A stretch of DNA of 32,574 nt, taken from the NCBI GenBank assembly GCA_902634555.1, contig CACPKO010000011.1, positions 1-32,574 on the forward strand, read 5' to 3'. The notes beneath the pieces are model-generated. The model saw only the letters and a program-made list of their open reading frames with translations, was not told the DNA's origin and ran no database searches. The stretch is from Actinomycetota bacterium. Its GTDB lineage: Bacteria > Actinomycetota > Acidimicrobiia > Acidimicrobiales > MedAcidi-G1. A program made the position numbers and the translations under genes. Shown piece after piece: positions 13,905 to 20,997 of this stretch (positions are counted from its first letter, which is position 1; each line of letters begins with the position of its first letter).

Positions 13905-15442
13905 GGACGCCTTGAATAAGTTTGAATGCCCGCTCTATCAAACTCCTTTTTGAAACCTATTGTTCGAAGTCCATTGCCAAATACTTCAATGTCATTCTGC
14001 TCCCAGTCAAGATCATTTGAATCAAAAAGCACAATGTCTATTCCTGCGACAAGACCGAAACTTGGAAGATAGTGATCATCATCTGGTAGGAGTTTGATAG
14101 TTTCACGTTCTGCTACGAGATTGAACATGCTTGGATGCGTTAAAACTCGGTCATAAATTTCAATATTTTCAACCGCATCTAAACGAGCGATATCGCTAAC
14201 ATCTCTTTTTCCCCATTCCCATGGTTCTTCATAGGGAGAAGAAGCTGCATCTCTCACGAAGAAAACTATTGCGGTAAGAGCCAGTACTGTTAATACTCGT
14301 TTATCTACAAGTATTCGCTTAACACCTGCTTGACCTATCCGCGTTAACGCATAAAGCGCTGCAATAAAAACGAAGGTTAAAAGTGCCACATCTTGTTGCG
14401 GGTTATACAAGTTATCTGTTGCCACTTCCGCTATTAGATAAAAACCTAAGAGAGGGAGCACGGGTGATAAATACCGCATCCGTACTAGTGGCAAAAAGAG
14501 CACGGGGGCTACAAGAAGGAGAACCTTTTCGAAGCTCTCCCTCTCAAACAAATCACCTAGAACAGAGAAGGGGTCGGAAAGCAGTCCAAATAGCACTCCA
14601 AAAGATCCCGCTCCATACGAAGCGAAAGATTTGAGGTGTGGGTATTCTCCATTACCGATAACAGGTTGAACAACAAAAGCCATTATTAAGAACCATGACA
14701 AGCCCAAGACAGTTACCAAAACACCTTTCCGCTGTTTCTCTTCAAACATGAAGACGACTCCCAGAGCGGCAACTGCTAGTCCAAGGTCTGAACGTGAAGA
14801 GAGAACTATCAAAAGGAGGACGGCCACCGTCCACCAGCGTTCCTTTTGCCCCTGGAGGTAAGCGGCCAACAGGGCTGGTAACGCAAACACTTCGGGGTGA
14901 AATCCCGCCAAATTAAGATTTTGTACCGATGGATGGAGGGCATACGCAAGAGTAATAGCGCTACAAGCCTCAACTCGGAGGTTTGCGGATTCTCTACCTA
15001 TTCTCCAGAGCGGCACTACTGCTATTGCGATGGCGAAGGCCTGTACGACTAAAAGTGTTTCAGTGGGAGGGAAAATTTTTGTTAACAGGGCGACGGGATA
15101 GAGAATAAAAGCAGCGTGTTGAGCGAAAATGTTTACACCGAGTTCGCTGACATCAGGTGAAATTCCAGATTCCATTAAATGTAAAGCCTGTAAATGGAAA
15201 CCCAATGTGCTGCTCAAGCCTAAATCTTTACTTCGAGCCACAGCTAATAAAGCCAAAACAAGCCATACACAGAGCGCTATAACCCATGGGAAAATACGAT
15301 CCACTTTGGGGCTTTCTAGTCTTGCTTGGAATCTAAGCAGCGCCATGTCGTATCGTCGCCGCGCAGTATGAACAGTTGTAACTACTTGTTCTCCGGTCCA
15401 ATCAAGCGCTCGAGCAGTCCGGTCTTTCGATATATTTGCCAC
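13901..15442 (-). CDS. DUF2079 polytopic membrane protein
   Basis: This 513-residue protein has about ten hydrophobic segments after a 50-residue basic cytoplasmic N-terminus. The stretch GFHLQALHLMESG and the later LNLAGFHPEVFALPALLAAYL match the DUF2079 family (PF09852). This family resembles GT-C glycosyltransferase-like membrane proteins but has no established reaction. The C-terminal ~110 residues (ENIEIYDRVLTHPSMFNLVAERE) form a soluble domain typical of the family. The start is GTG 15442, with a TACGGT box 7 nt upstream and a 6-bp inverted repeat across it. It lies 45 nt after the unknown exported-domain gene. A role in envelope glycan or lipid handling is plausible but unproven. Confidence 0.78.
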   Translation of the reverse strand: MANISKDRTARALDWTGEQVVTTVHTARRRYDMALLRFQARLESPKVDRIFPWVIALCVWLVLALLAVARSKDLGLSSTLGFHLQALHLMESGISPDVSELGVNIFAQHAAFILYPVALLTKIFPPTETLLVVQAFAIAIAVVPLWRIGRESANLRVEACSAITLAYALHPSVQNLNLAGFHPEVFALPALLAAYLQGQKERWWTVAVLLLIVLSSRSDLGLAVAALGVVFMFEEKQRKGVLVTVLGLSWFLIMAFVVQPVIGNGEYPHLKSFASYGAGSFGVLFGLLSDPFSVLGDLFERESFEKVLLLVAPVLFLPLVRMRYLSPVLPLLGFYLIAEVATDNLYNPQQDVALLTFVFIAALYALTRIGQAGVKRILVDKRVLTVLALTAIVFFVRDAASSPYEEPWEWGKRDVSDIARLDAVENIEIYDRVLTHPSMFNLVAERETIKLLPDDDHYLPSFGLVAGIDIVLFDSNDLDWEQNDIEVFGNGLRTIGFKKEFDRAGIQTYSRRP

Positions 15443-15459
15443 GGCTATAACCGTAGCCG
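15442..15459 (-). promoter_or_regulatory. Inverted repeat and -10 box at the DUF2079 start
   Basis: CGGCTA (15442-15447) and TAGCCG (15454-15459) are perfect inverted copies 6 nt apart. The repeat reaches the first base of the GTG and contains the minus-strand TACGGT box (15450-15455), which ends 7 nt before the GTG. If the mRNA is leaderless, the repeat would act at DNA level. Confidence 0.4.
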
Positions 15460-15487
15460 GAATTAGTTCATACAGTTGTACACCGCT

Positions 15488-16747
15488 TTATTGCATCAAC
15501 ATGCAGTTCCCAGTGTTAAGTTCGTCAAAACTGACAGTAAGTTCATCACCAATTTGCCCGCTAAAGAGAGGTATTTCTGTCTGCCCTTCTTGAGTGCCGA
15601 CTGCGATTGTTCCTCTTAGAGCGAGTGTCTCCCATCCAGGCGCCTTCATTTCATACCCGATACGTATCATTTCTGCCCACCCGCTTCCCCCTTCGGGGTG
15701 GGTCGCTTCCCCTTGAGGTATATACAAGGGAACGATGAGTAGATTCTCGCCCAAACAAGTTGGAGAAACTTTACGCCCAGATAATTCTTTGGAACACAAA
15801 CCTTCAGTCAATTCAAATACAACGACGTCAAAAGGTCGAAATTCGTCATCAGTCACGGAGACCCGGACACACGCTTCGCTTAACCAGCCATCAGGTCCTA
15901 TTAAGGCGACTTGGCCTCCGCTGTTATATCCAAAAACAGTTGCGATAATTTCACCAGGTTCAACTTTTAGTATGTTTCCTGAGACGACTTGGCGAACACG
16001 ATCTTCAGGGGAGCCGTCCCCTTCCTGTAGCGCCACAAGAAGATCGGCAAATGCAACGAGGCTGGGTTCCACAATTGGAGGGCCAAAATCTGTTATTTCT
16101 CCTTCAAGAATAGACGCACTTTCTTGAGAGGCGAAACGAAGAGCCTGACTAGAATCATCGATAATTCCTTCATCAGCCAAACGTCTAAAGAATAAAATTG
16201 CGAAAATAACTAGAGCAACCACTGCCAAAAAGGTGATGGTTCTTCTCCTAAATGCTTTCTTTATTGATAGAGCAATTGCTTTCTCGTCTTGTCGTTCAGC
16301 TCGCGAACGCGGCCCAAATGAGTCCGAAGAATCCCCTCCGCCGAGTAGTTCTGACCATATACGTAATGTTTCCGGTGGAAAACGGGCTGCCAATTTTGCA
16401 AACAACGCTTCTTCTTCAGGTCCAAACAAAAGAAGCAGGTCGTTCTTACGGGCAAATTCGACAGGATTTGATTCATGAACTAATTCACGGTCACCAGCTA
16501 AACGTATAAGGAACTCTCTTATCCGCTTATCTGCTTCATTTTCCGTCCATTGATTCCCTGTCTCCAACTGGAAAGAATCAAAAGCCCCGCTCTGTTCACT
16601 TGAGAACTTGAAGAAAGTTGCGCGGCGGCGACGATGCCCTTCTGATACCTCTGTACCGAAAGTTTGAGAAATTTCTGTTGAGTCGCTTTCTCCTTCAGGA
16701 GGCTTAGAACGCGGAATTTCTTCCCCAGGGTCGTCTGTTTCGCTCAT
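15488..16747 (-). CDS. Single-pass membrane protein with exported Cys-containing domain, function unknown
   Basis: I recognise no family for this 419-residue protein. It has a hydrophilic N-terminal region (1-165), charged and Ser/Glu-rich, with a basic patch at 38-42. One membrane segment lies at about 170-187 (ITFLAVVALVIFAILFF) preceded by KKAFRRR, so the N-terminus should be cytoplasmic. A C-terminal domain of about 230 residues is predicted outside. All four cysteines (in EACVRV, GLCSKEL, PTCLGEN and GNCMLMQ near the very end) lie in the exported part, which would allow two disulfides. It follows the methyltransferase by 11 nt and precedes the DUF2079 gene by 45 nt, so it is probably the fifth gene of the ftsE-ftsX operon. 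A link to envelope assembly is only contextual. Confidence 0.7.
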   Translation of the reverse strand: MSETDDPGEEIPRSKPPEGESDSTEISQTFGTEVSEGHRRRRATFFKFSSEQSGAFDSFQLETGNQWTENEADKRIREFLIRLAGDRELVHESNPVEFARKNDLLLLFGPEEEALFAKLAARFPPETLRIWSELLGGGDSSDSFGPRSRAERQDEKAIALSIKKAFRRRTITFLAVVALVIFAILFFRRLADEGIIDDSSQALRFASQESASILEGEITDFGPPIVEPSLVAFADLLVALQEGDGSPEDRVRQVVSGNILKVEPGEIIATVFGYNSGGQVALIGPDGWLSEACVRVSVTDDEFRPFDVVVFELTEGLCSKELSGRKVSPTCLGENLLIVPLYIPQGEATHPEGGSGWAEMIRIGYEMKAPGWETLALRGTIAVGTQEGQTEIPLFSGQIGDELTVSFDELNTGNCMLMQ

Positions 16748-16758
16748 GCGGTGAAATG

Positions 16759-17826
16759 CTACGGACGGACTTCGTAATAGAGGTTTGTTGGATCATAGAA
16801 ATCATGCATGACGAACCTTGTAAAACCAGCTTCTCTCACCATCTCTTCTGCAACTTCCGGGTTAAGACCCAATGTTCCTAGTCCAAATGCTTCGGGCTCT
16901 GACATAGCCGACTGCAAACAGGAGCCGACAGAAGTCGCATACATAAACGCTAACATCGGGTTCTTTAAATTATCTTCCCATTTAGCGCTTGACTTGATGT
17001 CTTTAATAAGCCATGTACCATCGGCCGCTATAGCGCCTCTAATCGCTTTCATAGTGAGATCAGGGCGCGGCATGTCATGTAAACAATCAAAAGTTATTAC
17101 CAGATCCACATTTCCTGAATCTGGAAGATCTTCGCCACCCGCTAGAAGAAGCTCAACATTTTCCTTACCCTCTAAACGTTTGGTTGCCAATTCTATAGCT
17201 CTTTCTGAAGGGTCATAACCAACGTAGGTTGAGGCTGGAAACGCTTCAGCGAGCATGTCTATCACCATTCCGCCTCCACAACCGATATCTACGACTTGAG
17301 CTCCGGACTCTAACTTTTCTGCAACTCCGGAAAGATTTGGAATGATCTTAGGTAGCAGAAGTGCTTTCGTCATCGGGCCAAGCATCCCTTCAACATGTTG
17401 TGCAGATTCGGCACCTAACCCGTCATAATCTAAACCTAAACCAGTCTTGAAAGAGTTCACTATCCCATCTATGACTTCTTTTGGACGCACGACAGCGAAT
17501 GCTCCTGCAGCAAATTTAGACGAGTCCTCTCGTGCGAGGAGAAGCGCTGCCTCAGGCTCTAACAAGAAAACTTCTCCATCTGTAGATTTAAGTAACTGTG
17601 CTGCGGCTTGACTCCTTAACCACTCCCGTAACCATCTTTCATGAAGCCCTGTCATATTCGCTAAATCAGTTGAGGTCACTTCTCCGGCGCCATCCATAGC
17701 TTTATAGAGCCCTAGCCTGTGCCCCAAATGAATCATTAATGAAACCATCTCACCTTGCTTATAACCCCATGCAGCCATGGTGTATTTTCCAATTAATTTT
17801 TGATCAAATTCTTCTAGTTCACTCAT
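16759..17826 (-). CDS. SAM-dependent methyltransferase with N-terminal winged helix
   Basis: This 355-residue protein resembles Rv2258c-type class I methyltransferases. Residues 1-100 form a dimerisation/winged-helix domain (TGLHERWLREWLRSQAAAQLL). Motif I is VVDIGCGGGMVIDML, the acidic loop is YVGYDPS and motif II is LVITFDCLHDM. The C-terminus NLYYEVRP is also typical. The start is ATG 17826, which has a perfect AAGGAG SD at 6-nt spacing. A longer frame up to 17901 would only overlap the Rieske gene further. The chosen start overlaps the Rieske stop by 8 nt, so the two are translationally coupled. The substrate is unknown; the family includes small-molecule O-methyltransferases. Confidence 0.83.
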   Translation of the reverse strand: MSELEEFDQKLIGKYTMAAWGYKQGEMVSLMIHLGHRLGLYKAMDGAGEVTSTDLANMTGLHERWLREWLRSQAAAQLLKSTDGEVFLLEPEAALLLAREDSSKFAAGAFAVVRPKEVIDGIVNSFKTGLGLDYDGLGAESAQHVEGMLGPMTKALLLPKIIPNLSGVAEKLESGAQVVDIGCGGGMVIDMLAEAFPASTYVGYDPSERAIELATKRLEGKENVELLLAGGEDLPDSGNVDLVITFDCLHDMPRPDLTMKAIRGAIAADGTWLIKDIKSSAKWEDNLKNPMLAFMYATSVGSCLQSAMSEPEAFGLGTLGLNPEVAEEMVREAGFTRFVMHDFYDPTNLYYEVRP

Positions 17827-18181
17827 CTTTTCTCCTTTGAATCCATATCTGATTTGATTCTTCTTTACACGGCAAGACCATAATGTCGCCTTTGCGGTCA
17901 CGACGACCAGTCATTCCAGCTTTCCAACCCTCACCAGTTCGGGAAAACCTCCAACAATGCGTCAGGCATACTATTTCTTCTCCTTCAACAACTCCTTCTG
18001 CACCTAGATGCGACCATTGATGTGGACATCGAGCTTCCATGACACACGGAAAACCCTCTTGCGTTCGCCAAACAACTAATTCTTCAGAGTCAAGATTCGT
18101 TTCAACTATTGCACCGGGAGTTAGATCTGCAGATGCAATAGGCACCCACTCTTCCTCTACGGGAGTTTCTGGATCGCTCAT
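17819..18181 (-). CDS. Rieske [2Fe-2S] ferredoxin-like protein
   Basis: This 120-residue stand-alone Rieske domain has the iron ligands C52 and H54 (CPHQWSH) and C72 and H75 (CLTHCWRF), 17 residues apart, matching the ferredoxin-type Rieske spacing. No transmembrane segment or oxygenase domain is attached. It should therefore be a soluble electron carrier or a regulatory redox domain. ATG 18181 was chosen because it lies 2 nt after the ftsX stop. The longer frame to 18274 would run inside ftsX, and the domain begins right after the chosen start. It is coupled to the downstream methyltransferase. Its electron partner is not in the window. Confidence 0.83.
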   Translation of the reverse strand: MSDPETPVEEEWVPIASADLTPGAIVETNLDSEELVVWRTQEGFPCVMEARCPHQWSHLGAEGVVEGEEIVCLTHCWRFSRTGEGWKAGMTGRRDRKGDIMVLPCKEESNQIWIQRRKDE

Positions 18182-18183
18182 GG

Positions 18184-19077
18184 CTACACATCCAAATAAC
18201 GAGTTACTGCTATTGCTGATCCAATCATCCCCACTGCTCCTCCTATCAAGAGAAGCCAAATACTCGTATCCCAAACGAATCCATCTGGAACAGCGAATCC
18301 TCTAAAAAGTGGAACTGCATCTGATTCTTGAAAGAAAGCGAGAACTTTATTATCTACAACAAAGAGTGCAGGAATAGCTAAAGCCGCACCGATCAGTCCA
18401 TGAATGGTTCCTTCCAACATGAAGGGAATACGGATAAACCAGTTCGTAGCTCCAACTAATTTCATAACTTCTATTTCCTGACGACGAGCGCCAATAGCAG
18501 TAAACACAGTATTCAGGATCAGGAGTGCAGAAACTACCACCAAGACTACTGCTGCTATCAAGAGAGCCTGGCTTACACGTGTGGAAAAATCATCTATTTG
18601 TCGAATGGCCTCTGTTGCTGTAGCCACTTCCTTCACCCCGGGCTGATTAGCGAACTGGCGAGCGAGTTCTGTCACATTTGCGGCTGATGGATCAGTTGGA
18701 ACAATCCGATACGAAGGAGGCATCACCGCAGGTGAAACACTGTTAACCAAGTCTGGTTTATCTGAGAATAAAGTGCTGAACTCTTCATACGCCTGCTCTT
18801 GATTCACATAGGCGTAGTCTTCAATTGCAGGGCTGTTTTCTAATACATCTCTAATGGCGCCATCTTGTTCTCCTGTTGCATCAGCATTCATAAAGACGAT
18901 GAACTCAACTCCTTCTTGAAATTGCGCTGTCGCCCTCTCTGCTCCTTCTCTCACGAGAAGAGAACTTCCAACAAGAGCCAATGAAATCGCGACAGTGAAT
19001 ATCGCGGCAAGAGTGAGGCTTAAATTCCTCCATATGCTGGCAAAAGCTTCTCGAAAGTAATACCAAATGCGATACAT
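18184..19077 (-). CDS. ftsX: Cell division protein FtsX
   Basis: This 297-residue membrane subunit of the FtsEX complex carries cell-division signals to peptidoglycan hydrolases outside. The N-terminal cytoplasmic part has YYFREAFASIWRNLSLTLAA leading into the first helix. A large extracytoplasmic loop spans about 43-165. Three more helices are at about 170-195, 218-240 and 268-290. RRQEIEVMKLVGATNWFIRIPF is the conserved cytoplasmic loop. It begins 14 nt after ftsE. In most actinobacteria smpB or a hydrolase gene follows; here a Rieske gene starts 2 nt later. The length is normal. Confidence 0.94.
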   Translation of the reverse strand: MYRIWYYFREAFASIWRNLSLTLAAIFTVAISLALVGSSLLVREGAERATAQFQEGVEFIVFMNADATGEQDGAIRDVLENSPAIEDYAYVNQEQAYEEFSTLFSDKPDLVNSVSPAVMPPSYRIVPTDPSAANVTELARQFANQPGVKEVATATEAIRQIDDFSTRVSQALLIAAVVLVVVSALLILNTVFTAIGARRQEIEVMKLVGATNWFIRIPFMLEGTIHGLIGAALAIPALFVVDNKVLAFFQESDAVPLFRGFAVPDGFVWDTSIWLLLIGGAVGMIGSAIAVTRYLDV

Positions 19078-19091
19078 CTTTTAGCGGCCCA

Positions 19092-19790
19092 TCATTCGTA
19101 TACGCCGTTTGGTTCGTCGTAAATTCCGTGAGAATCATCTCTTACGACAACTCCCCTGTCCAGTTCTATCACTCTTCGCTGCATTGAGTTAACGATGCTC
19201 CGGTCGTGCGTTGCCATTACCACTGTGGTTCCACGCCGGTTAATTAAATCAAGCAACTTCATTATCCCTACCGAGGTTGCTGGATCAAGATTTCCAGTTG
19301 GTTCGTCAGCGAGCATCACCGTGGGCCTATTCGCAAATGCACGAGCTATTGAAACACGCTGCTGCTCTCCCCCTGAAAGTTCATCAGGGAACCGGTCAGC
19401 TTTTTGCGTTAACCCAACGAGGTCTAAAATTGCGGGAACATTTTTTCTGATTACTGGTCGAGGTTGCCCTATCACCTCAAGAGCGAAAGCGACATTTTCT
19501 TGAACAGTTTTTTTCTCAAGAAGTTTGTAGTCCTGAAAGATGCATCCAATATTTCTTCTCAGTGCAGGAACACTCCATGAACGCAACGAACCAAGGTCTT
19601 TTCCTGCCAGTAATATCTTTCCAGAATCTGCAACTTCTTCTCGATTTAAAAGTCTAATGAAAGTAGATTTCCCTGAACCAGATTGTCCGACAAGGAAAAC
19701 AAATTCTCCTCTTTGGATTTCTAAGTTCACTCCTCTGAGCGCGGTTACGTCCCCTTTGTAGACTTTCGTTACATTTTCTAATCGAATCAT
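19092..19790 (-). CDS. ftsE: Cell division ATP-binding protein FtsE
   Basis: This 232-residue ABC ATPase partners FtsX. Walker A is GQSGSGKST, the signature is LSGGEQQR, Walker B is VMLADEPTGNLD, and the H-loop is in VMATHD. The opening MIRLENVTKVYKGDVTALRGV is typical of FtsE. ATP hydrolysis is thought to drive FtsX movements that activate division-site hydrolases. It lies 88 nt downstream of prfB, the gene order usual in actinobacteria. The gap could hold a promoter (TACTCT and TATCTG candidates) but none is convincing, and no clear SD is seen. Confidence 0.95.
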   Translation of the reverse strand: MIRLENVTKVYKGDVTALRGVNLEIQRGEFVFLVGQSGSGKSTFIRLLNREEVADSGKILLAGKDLGSLRSWSVPALRRNIGCIFQDYKLLEKKTVQENVAFALEVIGQPRPVIRKNVPAILDLVGLTQKADRFPDELSGGEQQRVSIARAFANRPTVMLADEPTGNLDPATSVGIMKLLDLINRRGTTVVMATHDRSIVNSMQRRVIELDRGVVVRDDSHGIYDEPNGVYE

Positions 19791-19878
19791 CGCTGGTTTC
19801 CAGGTTCGTCAGATATCTCTTTCACGTAGGGCAGAGTACCAGAGAGTTGACCCTTGAGTGTGGCGCGAAGCTTTAGAG

Positions 19879-20985
19879 TCATGATTCTTTTTCTTTATTC
19901 CACCGTAGATAAGTCTCCATGAATCCATCTATGTCTCCGTCTAGAACTGAATCCACGTTCCCTACTTCATATTCTGTTCGAAGATCTTTCACCATTTGAT
20001 AGGGCTGAAGAACATACGAACGGATTTGGCTCCCAAAATCAACTTTTCTTTGTTCTCCGCCAAGCTTCGCTAACTCTTCTTCCCGTTTTTGATGTTCCAA
20101 ATCCAAGAGTTTGGCGGCAAGAATCTGCATCGCTCGTTCTTTATTTTGATGCTGACTTCTTTCGTTTTGGCAAGATGTCACTGTTCCGGTAGGCAAATGC
20201 GTTATTCGGACTGCCGAATCCGTGACATTTATATGCTGACCACCAGCGCCTGAGGCCCGAAAAGTATCTATGCGGAGATCATTTTCATCTATCGTGACTT
20301 CATCCACCACTTTGTCGAAAAAAGGCACGACATAAAGAGAAGCAAAAGCTGTATGCCGCTTGGCTTCTTTGTTAAACGGAGAAATACGCACAAGACGATG
20401 AACACCTCTTTCGCCTTGTAAGAGTCCAAAGGCGTGTCGCCCGCGGATTATGAATTCAGCTGACGAAAAACCAGCTTCAGTTCCTTCAGAGATGGAGTCT
20501 ATTTCTATGCTGAAGCCGCGTCGTTCTGCCCAGCGGGAATACATGCGGACAAGCATCTCAGCCCAATCTTGTGCGTCTGTTCCTCCGGCACCAGACTGAA
20601 TATGACAAACAGCATCGCTTTCATCATATTTTCCAGAAAAGAGTGACCGAATTTCAAGTTCATCAAATTTTGTTTGAATTTTTTGAAGACCAGTTCGTAT
20701 CTCTTCATCTAAAGATTCATCATCTTCTTCTGTCGCTAGTTCATAGAGGGTTTCTAAATCCTCCACTTCGCTTTCTAATATCTGGTGGAGGTCTATATCT
20801 TCTGCGGTTTCAGATAGATTCTTTTGGACTTCTCGTCCTCGATTTTGGTCATCCCACAGATCAGGATCTGCCATTTCTTCTTCTAATTGCTCACGACGTT
20901 CAAGCAATTCAGGTATTCGAAGATAACGAGAAGCTTCATCAAGTCGAACTCGTAAATTTTTTATATCTTCGCTTAGATCTTCCAT
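19879..20985 (-). CDS. prfB: Peptide chain release factor 2
   Basis: This 368-residue class I release factor acts at UGA and UAA. The codon-recognition tripeptide SPF is at 202-204 and the catalytic GGQ at 248-250 (GAGGQHINVTDSAVR). The frame is continuous from the start, with no in-frame TGA near codon 25, so the autoregulatory +1 frameshift known from Escherichia coli is absent, as in many actinobacteria. It starts 12 nt after the secA stop without a clear SD, so it is probably co-transcribed with secA. The length matches the family. Confidence 0.96.
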   Translation of the reverse strand: MEDLSEDIKNLRVRLDEASRYLRIPELLERREQLEEEMADPDLWDDQNRGREVQKNLSETAEDIDLHQILESEVEDLETLYELATEEDDESLDEEIRTGLQKIQTKFDELEIRSLFSGKYDESDAVCHIQSGAGGTDAQDWAEMLVRMYSRWAERRGFSIEIDSISEGTEAGFSSAEFIIRGRHAFGLLQGERGVHRLVRISPFNKEAKRHTAFASLYVVPFFDKVVDEVTIDENDLRIDTFRASGAGGQHINVTDSAVRITHLPTGTVTSCQNERSQHQNKERAMQILAAKLLDLEHQKREEELAKLGGEQRKVDFGSQIRSYVLQPYQMVKDLRTEYEVGNVDSVLDGDIDGFMETYLRWNKEKES

Positions 20986-20997
20986 TGTTCAAAACTT

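Noticed and set aside
16808-17218. 136-residue open frame antisense to the methyltransferase
   Set aside because: Ser/Arg-rich shadow typical of the complementary strand of a real gene.
17827-17901. 25-residue N-terminal extension of the methyltransferase
   Set aside because: It lies inside the Rieske gene, and the internal ATG 17826 has a perfect SD.
18182-18274. 31-residue N-terminal extension of the Rieske protein
   Set aside because: It overlaps the ftsX C-terminus and lacks domain similarity; ATG 18181 follows the ftsX stop directly.
20880-20985. Programmed frameshift of release factor 2
   Set aside because: The frame is continuous over the N-terminal region with no in-frame TGA at the usual site.
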